Made by a program: the position numbers and the translations under genes
DNA from: Dimorphilus gyrociliatus
Lineage: Eukaryota > Annelida > Polychaeta > Dinophilidae
Direction of reading: 5' to 3'
NCBI GenBank assembly: GCA_904063045.1
Contig: CAJFCJ010000004.1
Span: 2,287,713-2,351,712, forward strand
DNA: 64,000 nt
Notes under the pieces: model-generated
The model's database searches: none
Told to the model about the DNA's origin: nothing
The model's input: the letters and a program-made list of their open reading frames with translations, nothing else
Shown: positions 50,905 to 63,406 of the stretch, piece by piece
Layout: each line of letters opens with the position of its first letter
Position numbering within the stretch: position 1 is the stretch's first letter

Positions 50905-53900
50905 ATGGAAGTCGACGTACTGGAGGATGATTTTGACATGAATGAAAATACTCAAAGGACGAAAATTGGTCCAATCAAAAACCAGGTAAATCAATTAATT
51001 AAATAGGCAGTATTAGTATATAAAAACATATACTGTATGCATTTATTGTATATACAGTATAATTTTGTATACTTTATACGCAGTATAATAAAGAAATAAC
51101 TCTGAAAGTTTACTTCAATTCCTACATAAAAACAACTGCAAATAGTTTATAATAAAATATGAAAAAAAAAAGAAATTAGGCTAAGATTTAAATGAAAAAA
51201 CCATGTGAGTAATGCAACAGATGCTATTTAAAATGATTTTTGGTTAAAGTATCTATTATAATAAAAATATTAGGGTTTCCATATATTAGTTTTCAAATAA
51301 TTAACTAATTTCAATAATTATCAGTATGCCTCTTTAATAGCTTTTTACGTAGCCATTCATTTCCTTAAGATTAGTACAAGATTAGATATCTTCAAGTGAA
51401 GTTATTACCAATCACATATTTAACCCATTTGAATCGTTCCTTTCTACGTTTTAAACAAGCTGTTGCTGATATTTTGCAGTTTTCGATATTTTTTCAAAGT
51501 GGATCCTTCAATTTTCGTTTTTCGTTTTTTATATAATGAAACTACATTATATACTTATGATAACATTTGTAATTACTTAGAAGGAATCCCATGGCTTATA
51601 TTTAGCATATACTTTATTAAAATTATCTGGATACTTCACGAATTTCGAAGGTTAAAGGTAATACAATTTAATATAAGTGCCCTCAGGTTTGATTTTTTTC
51701 TTGATTGAATTTTCGTTCAATGCTTGAACGACGGGTGTCCTAATATCAAGGTGAAAAGGTTAAGGAATTCTTCATTTTTAAAACCCCGTTTTCCTCTTAT
51801 TTAAGGTGCTAATGTCCAAGTGACCTACATGTACCAACTGTAAATAGAACCTTGCAGGAGGTTTCTCATTATATTTTTCCATCTCGATATTTTGCCCAAG
51901 CACATCAAATAAAAAATTGCTTCATTTTCCGTAATAGAATGTAAATATTTCTACCGGAATAGGCTTAATAAATCTGATAAACAGGATAAATTACCAGACC
52001 TAAGCAGTTACAACTATTTTATATTTAGTACGAAAAGAGATGTATAATCGTGTAATAGAACTTGATTATTAGCTATTATTTTATATATATATATATATAT
52101 ATACAGTATTTACAGTATATACTGTATTAGGTGACAGTTCATTCTGTATATTTTTGATTAGTCATTTGATAAATGAATAAATTATAGTTTAAATAGCAGA
52201 AAGAGGATTAATTAATCAATAAAATAAAAATAAATATAATCAGACTGTGTCTCTGGATTAAAAAAAGAGAGGAATTATTGCTTTTTGTTATCATTTATTT
52301 TCTGGTACTTCCTGGCTATCTGCCTGTGTCTATCTTTTCATGTCTTTCTCTTTGCCAGTATACAGTATATATATATATATATACATATATTTGCTAATAT
52401 ATACAAAACAAAAAAGAGAAACTAGTGAATTATGTTTTATTTATATCAGCTTCAATTAATGGTTACGTTTTTATTTGTTATTCATGAATTACTTGATTAA
52501 TTCATTGTTTAATATATAAGAATTGAACTACTAATACTGTTTAGGCCTGGTAAATACCAAAAAAAAGACAACATACGAGATACTTTTTCGTTTATATTGT
52601 TTTTTTGTCATGCTTTATTTTAATTCTTTTAATATAATGTCTATTAATAAAGTTTTATGCTTTATCTTTAGCGATCGTCATCGATCTCGCCTGATCAACG
52701 GACTAAAGAACTCTTTTCACCTGAAGACGCTATTAACAACGACTTCTTCTACGACGACGAATTAGTCCTGAAGGAGAGCGTTTGTTCTGAATTCTCTGTC
52801 GATTTAAATAGGCCACTTTTCACGCCGAGAAGCAGCATTCATGAAGAGGTAATTTCCTTCATTACTTGCCAATTGTATCCGTCAACTGTAAACTTTTCAT
52901 AACATATAAATATATATATATATATATATATATTATAGATAATGGAAGAAACCAACGAAGAGGTCAACAGTTTTCATTTGGATATAGCTGCTTGCAACGA
53001 GCATAGATATTATCTTTCTTTTGCCCAAAATGTCCAGAAGCTCGAAACTTCAGATCCTCCTTCTTTAAGGTCTAGTACGGCAGATAGTATGCAGAATTGG
53101 GCTGGAAAAAGTTACGCTAATGAGGTAGCTAACGAAGCCACATGGCCGGAAATAATGAAAGCTTCCGATTGTTCGGGCAATAATAATACTAGACCGAAGG
53201 AGGAAAAAGTTTTAACTACTTGGAAAACCATTGGTAAACAACAAGAAGAGGCTACTAGAAGTAAATCTTTGGGTAAATTTTGCTTTTTATTCTATTTATA
53301 TTCTCTGAAACGTATATAGTTTCTTCCTATTTATTTCATTCATTATTATTTTTCTAAAGGTGATCTCAACGTTCAAAGAATAAAGCCGAGTTTAAATAAA
53401 ACTAAAAGCGTACAGGAACCGGAAAAAGGCGGTAAACGCCAGTCAGCCGAATCTCTTGTTGAAGCCTTCCAAAAAGTTCGCTATCAATTTCCAGATGTGG
53501 ATTTAGCCCAGATAGCTAATACAGCTTGGAGCATGACACCGTCTAGTTGCGATCTTCAATGGCCAAACGAGAAAAAGGACTTTGCTGTCCAAACAACCAC
53601 TAGACGAGCATTTAGCGCTTACGAACTTCCAGATTTAAATTTCCTTTACGAAGCACGTGAACCACCTGATTTAAGTTTTGCGGATGGCGAAAAATTACCT
53701 CCATTCCCTGATCTGGATTTATTAGATGAGATTCTGCAGAAAAATTTCAATGAGAACAAAAGTCCTAAAAAGAACGACACTAAATTTAAAAGCAAAATTC
53801 CAACTCCTAAGAGTACAAAAAGTAAAATACCAACTAGAACATCTTCGAAAGAACCGCTAAAGAAGACGGCCACCGTTAGTTCTAGTTCATCGGGAATAGG

Positions 53901-55604
53901 TTCTTCGGTGAGAAATGTTATATCTGACACAAGTACAAGCGATTCAGATGTTTGTGCTGGTAAAACTAAAAAACTATTGAGCCCTAAAAGGCGGGCGCAG
54001 AATAATATGAAGAAAATGGAGAATTTAGGCCTATCTCCTAATAAAGAGAAAGTCGAGAAGAGGGAAGGAAAGCGAAAAGCTAGACCAGCATCCGATCCGT
54101 GCTTGGGAGAAAAACTAGAAGAGGATATGAAAAGAGGAAGAAATCCAAGTGACGACGACGATAAAAATAGCAAAAAGAGTGTATCATTTAGCGAAAATAT
54201 CAGCTATTTATCACCACAAAGACGAAGAGGAAGTTGTCCTGGAAAAACAGATTTCCAAGCAGAAGGTAACAGTTTCTTTTTTCTATTGATTGTTTTTCAA
54301 ATACTAATTTGGTCTATTAACTTCACAGAATATCTTCAAGTTACAATAGAATCCTCAATAACGAGCCAAGAAGCCGAACTTATAGAGAAGAGAAAACTTC
54401 TCTTACGAGTTATCGATTCCGCAAATATAATTAAACGCCATTTGGCTGGTGCAAGGGATAGCGAACTGCAAGCCCGACTCGCAAATACAGCCGTTACACC
54501 TTTAGTTGGCCATCTTTTACTAGAGCATTTATGCCCAGCAATATGTAATCTTGTTCAAGATGGTCTAAGATCTAAAGCACCTTCCCTCTTCGGTTATATG
54601 AATAACAACATATGGAAATTTGTCGAGGATTCCGCAAATACTGGTTTGTTTTTTTAAGCAAACTTCCCTATTTTCGAGATTTTATCTACAATTTTTCTTT
54701 TCAGGTCCAACAACTCGGGTACTATATGAAGCAATCCAGGATTTGAATAGCCTCAGCTTCTTAACAACGCCAATAATGAAATTTAATGCCTTCATTTTCG
54801 CCCTTTTAAAGTAGATAATCTAAATAAGATGATTTTCAAAGAGAACTTTTATTAACTCTCTTATCCATTTTCTTTTTTCTCTTTTACAGTCACAAAGCCC
54901 TAGATTTTTGGTTATCACACGTTATAAGTGAAGAAAAGTTCCTTTCTCGACATCATCTACCAAATTCGAGTCTAAGATTAGCTTCCGGCCCTCACTTAGG
55001 ACCGCTGAGTTTGGATATGACAGACAGCCTTGTTCCCCTGTGTCATATTCAATGGCAATTACAGTATTCATTCGAATACGATCAAATGGAAAGGTCAGAA
55101 CAGCTTCGTCTCGCCGATAGTGTTCTGCTAAAGCATATGTCACGTGCACATGCCCACGAACACGCACAAAGAGCCCTTCAGAGTGAACATGCCCGTCTAG
55201 TCATGATGGATATCACAAAATCCAAGACTCTGGAACAAAGCCATTCTGATTCCGAGATGAGACAATCTACATCGTATTTGAAGAAAGCCGGAGAATTATT
55301 GTATAAACTTCTTCCACCAAAAACTGGTAAAGACCAAAAAATTGACATACAAGACGAGAGTATTGTGGAAAAAGTTCAAGACGCTTTAGAGGAACAAAAA
55401 CCGGAAACAGTTAAAACGAAGAAAAGACATAGTTGGAGTAGTTTAGCTCCAGCTTTAGTACAGCTTTTCGATAAATTACTAATAGACACTTCAAAACAAC
55501 CAGGAGAACCTTTACAGAACCGAATGACATCGTCGAGAAGTGAAAGTGATTTAAGGGGGAATTTTCCAGAAAGAATGTATAGAAGTCGTTCTGAACAGAT
55601 ATAG
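50905..55604 (+). CDS. RUN-domain protein, RUSC1/2-like
   Basis: Exons 50893-50985, 52672-52848, 52939-53272, 53360-54265, 54329-54643, 54705-54810 and 54890-55604 (coding from ATG 50905) close on one frame of about 877 residues. The first 500 residues are acidic and Ser/Lys-rich with no fold I recognise, including SKIPTPKSTKSKIPTRTSSK-type repeats. Residues about 520-690 form a RUN domain: LLLRVIDSANIIKRH, then TPLVGHLLLEHLCPAICNLV, FGYMNNNIWKFVEDS, MKFNAFIFALLNHKALDFWL and HIQWQLQYSFEYD. The order and spacing resemble RUSC1/RUSC2, which act in vesicle traffic and adaptor signalling. No C-terminal SH3 domain follows, unlike vertebrate RUSC; the tail is basic with Ser-Arg-Ser-Glu repeats. An upstream start at 48976 is possible. 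Confidence 0.85.
52111..52126. repeat. 16-nt perfect palindrome
   Basis: TACAGTATATACTGTA equals its own reverse complement. It sits next to a TA tract in an intron of the RUN gene. Same family as 1054-1080 and 43888-43917. Confidence 0.7.
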
Positions 55605-57319
55605 AGATACTAATATTAATAAAAATTAATAATTTCATTCCTTTCTTAAGTTGAAAGTATCATTCTATAATAAGAATAATAAAAGAATAAAAGAAAAGTG
55701 AAGAGATTCCACATTCTTGATTTATTTCAAAAGAAGAAAAGGAAGAAATCTCAATGAGAAAAATAGCTAAATTTCTAAAGAAAAAAACAAAAATCGGAGG
55801 AAATTTTGACGATAAAATAAAAAGGAAGAAGAAGATAAAGGAAAAGCAAAAGAAATTTTAATCTTTTTGGGATTCTTTTCCTTATTTTTCTTATTTTTTC
55901 CCTGTCTTTCTTTAAATCGTCTTTTCCACACTTTTCTTTATATATTCTGTTTTCTTTTTTATTGGGTTTTGCTATTACCTCTTGTGTTTTTAATTACGTT
56001 TTCTTTCGGATCGCAAACTCATAAACTGATTTATTCGTGTTAAAATTGTGTGAAATGAGAAAAACAAGAGAAATAAGAGAGAGAATTTTTCTGGAATTAA
56101 TCGTTTTATTTCTTTCGTAGTGAGTCAAAAATAATATGCACTGAATGTTGCGTATTGTTGTAAAAGTCAAGAGATAACAAACAGAAAATGAATTATTTTA
56201 AATAAAAACCATTTTAAACATTTAGATTTTGTGTTTTCAATTTATTTCCTTCAATGGCAATTGAGAATATTCAAGGAAACTTACTCTCTGATTCAAACAT
56301 TTCCACTCTTTTATGGTCATTTTTTTTATTATAGGTTGAGTAGGTTTTTTTGGTAGTTGTTGAATAAAAGAAGCTAATTTCTGTATACAATACATAAATT
56401 ATTCTGGCCTAAATAGTTTAGAATTGTGCTGAATAAGTTTAATAAGAGCATCAATATAGTTGACACGATAAAAATTGCCACTATTAAGTTACTATAGAGT
56501 GAGAAATAACGATATTTTTTAAGGATCAGCACAATTTCATATGTCTGAAAGCGTTTCTTTCAAACTACTTGTTTGAGGCTTCTTTGTGCTTTCTTCTCCC
56601 TCTTCCTGCGGCTTCTCTTCTTTCAGTAAATGTAAACTATATACTATACAATAATTCTCAACCATCAATATCTATATTAATCTCATGTCACGCAAGGAAA
56701 TAGCCGTATGCTCAATTGTTGTTCTACATAAATAAAATCGCCAAGATATCCTGTATTTCCGTATCAGTAAAATTTGCCCTGTCAGGAGCTATTTCATCAA
56801 CATCAAACAGTCTGAGGTTTTCTTAAGAGTCTTATTAATTCTAGTTCATTATTCACTTACTTGGTTAGTAGAGAGTATTGAATTTCTTTCGTTAACTTTC
56901 TCGGGTTTTTGAATGAATTCTTACAATAAAACACCTTTATCGCAGTCTTTATTGAAGTTTTAATAGTAATAATTAAAAGCAAAATATAATAAAATTTATA
57001 CTTATAAATAACACATCATTCTTTAGTAATGTCATCTTTTAAAAAAGTATTTCTTAAGGTATATCTAAACAAATCCTGAATATCTAATTTTCGTATTAGC
57101 TTATTCATTAATGAGGTATTTTATATGGAATATATACTATATATAGACATAATTATATATACTGTATATCTATGGATCAAAAAGATAATAGTAGAAAGAC
57201 ACGCAAGAAATTAAACTGTAAGCAGACTATAAATCATTAACAAATCAAGTGATTATAAATTAAAAATAGAAGCAATGTTTTCTGATTTGTGATACAGAAA
57301 TAGTTTTACTCTTATTGAC
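55605..57319. other. Intergenic between convergent genes
   Basis: 3' flanks of the RUN gene and of the smaller Ig receptor. Only AT-rich and A/G-rich low-complexity sequence is seen. Confidence 0.5.
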
Positions 57320-59081
57320 TTAATAGTAATAGTATTCATCTTCTGGATTACTTCTTCTGTAAGGCTCATTACGTGACGAATAGGACGATCTGTCGTTACT
57401 TTTATCATTTGACCTTGGTATACTATCTTGAGACTGTTCATAGGCAGAAATTAATATTTAAGGCTTTTATATCTGTAATTAAATTACCCGTTTGTGTTGT
57501 AGTTTTGGTCTTTGAAGATTAAGCTATTAACAATATGCAAATTAGAAAGAGTAATTAAATAAAGATCACTAATCAAGGATTCATTCCAGCTTACCTTTGA
57601 ACTTGTATCAATACTTTCTAATCCTGATGTAAACGTCGTAAAACTAGGATCTGACAATCTATCATTCTGATAGCCCTACAATGACAATTAAGTTACTAAA
57701 TAAAATTAAGCAGGAACTTTTTGCTTTCGGACCTGATTAAAAGTTCCAAGTCTGGGTGCAATGGCTTCTTCCAATTCTCTTAGAATGGGTTGAGCTTGAT
57801 TTGAAAGGTTATTTCCGTACAAATTATCAGTTGTAGTTTTCCTATAAAAACATAAAGAGAATTTTCTTGGTATTTGATCGATTATAGATTAAAATTTATA
57901 TATATATATATATATATACTATGTATATATATATACTGTGGAGGAGAAGCAGTCTCATTCAAATTTGTTGGCTTATTTCGAATTAAGCAAATGAGAGCAA
58001 TTATCAATGTAAGAATAATAGTACCACCAATACCACCTATCAAACCAAAGAATAATCCATAAGATACACAATTTGATGATATTTTTATATAGTTATCTTT
58101 GCATCTATCATAAGAACAAATTAATTAACGATTTAGGCATCGAATACTAATTTGTAAAATTTGCCTACCTAGATGGATCATTAATAGTTTTCTCTGTCGT
58201 CATCTCTGTAGACTCTCCAATTGTGGAATAAATAGATGATAATGTTGAAATTTCTTTATCGGTGGTCGATTCTAAACTACTAGTAGTTTGTATTGAAATA
58301 CTAGTAGTTGTTTCAGGAATTTTCTGACTGGAGGAGTATTCAGTTGTTGAAATTGAGTTTGATAAAGTTGACTGATTATTTACCATTTTATAATCTATAG
58401 AAAAAGTATACAAATGTAGTATGACAAGTTTAATTAAAATTGAATACTGTTGCTATATTTTTGTTTTTTTTAAAAAAAAACTTTGTATACCAAAAACTAA
58501 ATTACTAAATTGTAGAAGGTAATCTTTTTTCTCAACTTCTCTACCATGTTGAATATAGGCGCAGCTTACTGAATAATCAAGATTAGCAAAGCTACTAGTT
58601 TCTATCGATATGCTTGACCTATAGAAGAGAAAAATCATAAATATGGTATGAATAGAATTTAACAAACTGTGTATTAATATAAATTTATTAAAACTTATTA
58701 TTACGTCAGATTAAAGGGAAAATATAGTATTTCTATTCCATCCGAACCGTTCTTATTGGAAGTAACAGAACCAATTTCTCGTTCATTTATATACCACGAA
58801 TATTTCGATAATATATTCGAATTATTGTAAAAATTGCATTGCAGTTTTACTTTATCAACATCGTATTTCTCAAGAATCAAATCTTCAATCAGCACTGAAT
58901 TTGATAATTCACCACCTACACATTATTCAAATAGTTATTGTTAGATTAAAAATAGATACTATATTTTAAAAGAATTATAAATATTTAACTAGTTGTTACC
59001 GTTAGAAAGTGAAGAAATCGTAAGGAATTTAAGAGAAAGTATTGAAAATAGATGAAAACTAAATTGAAAAAAAGCCTTCAT
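57320..59081 (-). CDS. Single-pass membrane protein: Ig-like domain and mucin-like stem
   Basis: Eight exons (59081-59000, 58915-58705, 58618-58491, 58394-58169, 58104-57937, 57841-57733, 57675-57595, 57433-57320) close on one frame of about 372 residues. Signal peptide (KAFFQFSFHLFSILSLKFL), then one Ig-like domain with the Cys-Trp-Cys pattern (VKLQCNFY, YSWYINE, YSVSCAY) and an intron inside it. A Ser/Thr-rich stem follows (exon 4, about 40 per cent Ser/Thr), likely O-glycosylated, then a helix (GLFFGLIGGIGGTIILTLII) with a Gly-rich start, and a cytoplasmic tail of about 115 residues that ends in four Tyr residues. No named family; the layout suits a cell-surface adhesion or recognition receptor. 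It is related to the neighbouring gene. Confidence 0.85.
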
Positions 59082-60242
59082 GCTTCTGAATCATAAGAGA
59101 AATGATACGAATCCTAGAAGCTTATGTTTATTGCGGTAGCCATTTTTTTTGTATGCTTATAAAACAATAATAAATTTTAGTCATAAACATTTTTGCTATA
59201 GATAATTAAGTTAAAGCATTCTATATTACTTTGATTATATAACAATGATACTTTACGCATATATAGATCCTTGAAAGAGAGGGAGAGAGGCGCACACTCA
59301 CAAAGGGAGAGAGAGACACTCTACCAGATAATCTATTTGATAAATTATATTAAAAATGGGAAATTCGATAAAATCAATTCTCTCTCTTTCTCTCTCTTTC
59401 TGTATGAATAATATTTTTGGTAATAAATTACGTTTATAGATTTTTTTAACTACGTTTTGTATTCTTATCATATTATCACAATTGATAAGAAATTTTGAAA
59501 ACTATAATTTTTATATAGGTGTACGTGATCTAGTTTCTATCAATATAATAATTATATACTTGATAGGTAGTATATTCTGTTCAAGATAAAAAATAAGTGC
59601 ACACGATTCAAACCATAACTGTTTTTAAATTACAGGCATTTTTTTAATACCTTAATACAGTTTTAAAACGAAAGTACATAATCTGTTCATTTCTGAGTGA
59701 ATAATTCTGTTTCTCTTTCCTTAATCTTTTTTATCTTCTGGGCTTGAATACGATTTTTTATATAAAATGTATAAAAAATAGATTTTGAGGTAATAAAACT
59801 ATTAATATTCTCATAGAGGAGGAAGTAAAATAGGTATATTTTGTCATGTTAAATATATACAACTATGCACTTGCATATAACTATAAATAGAGTATATTTG
59901 TATAAATATAGTATATACAGCATTATATATTTATATATTTAACCCATAAGTACAAATTCTTTAAATTGTTTAGATTAGTATCCTAAGTATAGTGAGTAAT
60001 GATATCCAATAAATGAATCTATTTATTCAGCATTTTTGACGTCAAATCAAAAAGAAAAGTTAAAAAAGAAATATTAATAATAATTGTATTTGTATGAAAT
60101 TTTTCCAAATATAAATAGAAAAGATGTTAAACGATTTCTTCCAAGATCTATCTGATAATTCGTTTAAACTCTATTAACAATTTTATCATAGATTTAATAC
60201 GATAAAATAAAGAATTATCTTTAATCGAATAGTTTAGACTCT
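59082..60242. other. Intergenic between the two Ig receptors
   Basis: AT-rich. GA-rich low complexity at about 59273-59320 and a CTCTTT run at about 59381-59402. No exon seen. Confidence 0.5.
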
Positions 60243-63200
60243 TTAATTATTCCAATCTTTGCTGTATCTCTGTCTTGATATATTTCTACCACTTCCAGTT
60301 CTTATTGGTCTTCTTTCAAGAGATTTGGGAGACGACTGAAAAGATAAATATATATATGTATATATGTAATATGTTTTAAATTGTAATTATCTATCGATTT
60401 ACATCGTATCTGGGTCTTATTTGAGGTCTAGCTATGCCCGATTGCTATAAAAAATAAAAGAAAACAGAAGAGTAAATTAAATTTTGATTTAATATCCAAT
60501 GATTTAACTCCTATTAACTTACTCTACTACTGACGTATTCGTCTAGTCCTATCCAACTATCGCTGTCATCATCTTTTCTCTTATCCGGGGTAAAACCCTT
60601 CGAGTGCAAAGGAAATTTGTTTAAGAGTATAAACTAATATTAAAAGTATCAATTAACCTTATTTGTTCGTCCTTCGTTAAGATCATCTCTATTTCGGTTT
60701 GATGGTTCTCCAGTGTAAACCTAAATTTTTCGTTGGTAAATAATACAACTAGAAACTAATGAAAATTGTTTAGAAAACTTACCCTTTCCAAGCTATCTTG
60801 ACGTCTACCTCTTCCTCTATCATCTATTTCGTCATAGTCTCTTTTATCATATCTATCAGCCTGAGAATAGTTTAACAATACGTAACTTTCGTTCTTTCTT
60901 TTATAAGATTTTAAATACAAACTCTTCTTCTATCCAACTCGCCCTGCCTTCTTCTCTCTTCTAATGGTATTGGTACAATTGGATACTATTTTAAAGAGAA
61001 GAATATTATAAAATTTTAATAAAATAATATGTTTATAATAAGAAATTTTCTTATTTTTACAACCAAAATAGGAGTTTCCTTCCTTTTGTTTTCGTCTTCA
61101 TTGTCACCACCAAAATCATCATATCTCTTACTTCTAGGTACCTCCTACAAAATAAAACAATAAGAATATACGTATCGTATTATTTCTTTTGCAAAGCATA
61201 TACTGTACAAATACAGTTTATACTAAGCAGAAACAAAAAAGTAATATCATATTTACTTCTGTTCGAGTCTCTTTAACCTCTTCTCTTCTCTTTTCTCTTA
61301 ACTTGATAATTAATTATTTTAAGGATATCAATCAAAATTGCTAACATTTTAATATAACATACCTTAGCTCCTGAAGTTTCTGGCTCTTCATTTTTTGGTT
61401 TAGCAACGGGCTCTTGCCTCCTTTAATTATGGAGTTCAGGGATTATTATATTACATAATTATATTGTAATAACTTACTGCCTAGTTTCACTTGATTCGAT
61501 ATTCTCGTAACTTTATTTTTTAATTTAAATCATAAATAGTCTTATTGAAATATTCTTGACAATTAAAAAAATTAATCTTCTAACCTTCTAATAATTTCTG
61601 GTTCTTTTCTCTTCTTTCTTACGCAAATAACAACTATAACAATAATCAATATAAGAAATATTGCTCCTAAACAACCTCCAAGTATTCCATAGAAAACAGC
61701 AGGTTTGACGCATTTACTGCCGACTTTTACGTAGGAAGTTATACATCTAAATGAATAATTATGCAATTGGATTAAATGAGTATCTAGTAATATTTTTGAA
61801 ATAACTTTAAAGAAAAGAACCAAATAAACAAACCCGCATTTAGCTTCTCTTTCACGAATATAACAGACTTGATTATTTTCGGTCTTACAGGCGTTATTTA
61901 AGCATAAATTTTCGCAAGTAACATTCGTTCCATAGTCAACGCATTTATCATAATTCTGATTACAAGTTTTGCTGATTTCGGCAATGGCACAGGAATTACT
62001 TTTCAATTGATTAATTTCTGATAGCGCTGAAATAAATATAATGCCATCATATACATAAGTATATGTATAAATTAAAAGGGTTTTTTTTCTTACATTGTTC
62101 AAGATTTTTTTTAATATCTTCTGAATTTGTTGGTTCTTTGCCTTCAACTTTTATTTTTGCTACTCCATTTATTATACCCTCTCTTTCTCTTTGAAAATTT
62201 TCAAAAAAATAAGAAGAATTTTGCTTCATGACATTTACTTTTGCTTTTATTGATACTGCAAAGTTCTTTCCTTGATTACTTTTTAGACTGAAATCGAACA
62301 ACTAACAGTTTTCTCAATCGTCAAAAACAAAAAATGTCTTACAATAAATTACGTGGACATTTTGGAGTATTAAAATAAAAATACTTTTTGAAATTTGTGA
62401 ATGTTTTAGTAACCTGAAAATAAATTAATTAATAGATCACATTTCTAAAAATTGTAATAACAAACTTCATTCTTCAAAAAATTTTCCTTCTCTAAATTGC
62501 ATGTTACGTCATAAACCATGTTCCAGCTAATGTCTTTTAAAAGGGTATCTAAAAATATTTTATACTTATACTGTTAATGAACTAGAACATATGTGCAACT
62601 AGAGATAAAAATTTAATAAATATGTAAAAAATACCAGGGCTAAGATCATCACCACCTATTTGTAACAAGAGAATTTTAATTATTACGTATAATAGAGATT
62701 ATTTTAATTTTATTACTGTTTTCATTAACTGCAAATACGTCAGTTTCACCTTGAAATTGAAAGAAATAAGATTTAGATTAGTTTAGGATAGATATAAGTA
62801 AAATATAATTTATATATATTTATCGGTCTATTGTACATACCTAGAGCAAATATATTAGCACTTCTTTCTTCAATTGGCGTTTGAGGATGATAAAAGTTAG
62901 GATATTTACAAGAAACTTTGTATTCTCCAATATGTAAATGAGAGATATCGACGTTTAAGGTTGATCTTAATTTTTACAAAAGAAGAAATTTTTAAAAGAA
63001 ACAAACTAATGGTAAAAAAGGCAAGGTATCTGTTTACCTTTTATTTAAGCTATTGAACTTAATATCATGGATATTATGTTTTGAATTTCTATTGACTTCT
63101 CCAATAAGTTCATCATTTAGAAACCATTTATAATTTGATATGTAATCATTGTCTACCCAATTAGAAAATTGACAGTGAAACGTTTGATGTTTAAGACTTT

Positions 63201-63406
63201 CAGGTGTTATTGAATAATATGTTTTAGGTCCCGATACTATTACGCATTCAAATTGACTATTTTCATCCTCTAATTAAAAAAATTAGTAATTACAATATAT
63301 ACAGCTTTGCTATAGCTGTTAACTTACCACACACATTCTTTGAGTAGCAAGATATTTCCGTTAGAAACACAGAAAGTAGAGAAATAAAAATTAAATATCC
63401 TTTCAT
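60243..63406 (-). CDS. Single-pass receptor: Ig-like, Cys-rich/EGF-like stem, micro-exon tail
   Basis: Twenty exons keep one frame of about 607 residues: 63406-63328, 63269-63038, 62965-62841, 62749-62717, 62655-62635, 62548-62466, 62413-62343, 62287-62094, 62026-61834, 61746-61585, 61510-61478, 61420-61363, 61301-61257, 61144-61064, 60985-60923, 60860-60783, 60720-60658, 60597-60523, 60444-60403, 60335-60243. Signal peptide (MKGYLIFISLLSVFLTEISC); an Ig-like domain (HQTFHCQF, NYKWFLNDELIGEV, GEYKVSCKY); a stem whose FAVSIKAKVNV segment may be SEA-like; an EGF-like six-Cys block (CNQNYDKCVDYGTNVTCENL); a helix (GCLGAIFLILIIVIVVICV); then a tail of about 210 highly charged Arg/Asp/Glu-rich residues. 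The last eight exons are all multiples of three in phase 0. Several small exons (21, 33, 33 and 42 nt) are supported only by splice sites and phase. Confidence 0.8.

Noticed and set aside
53646-54173. 175-codon open frame on the minus strand inside the RUN gene
   Set aside because: It is antisense to a well-supported coding exon; its hydrophobic Leu/Ser/Phe content is what the reverse of a Lys/Ser/Glu-rich exon gives.
57500-57522. Possible 22-nt extra exon in the smaller Ig receptor
   Set aside because: Including it breaks the reading frame into the last exon, whereas direct joining of 57595 to 57433 keeps it open to a natural end.
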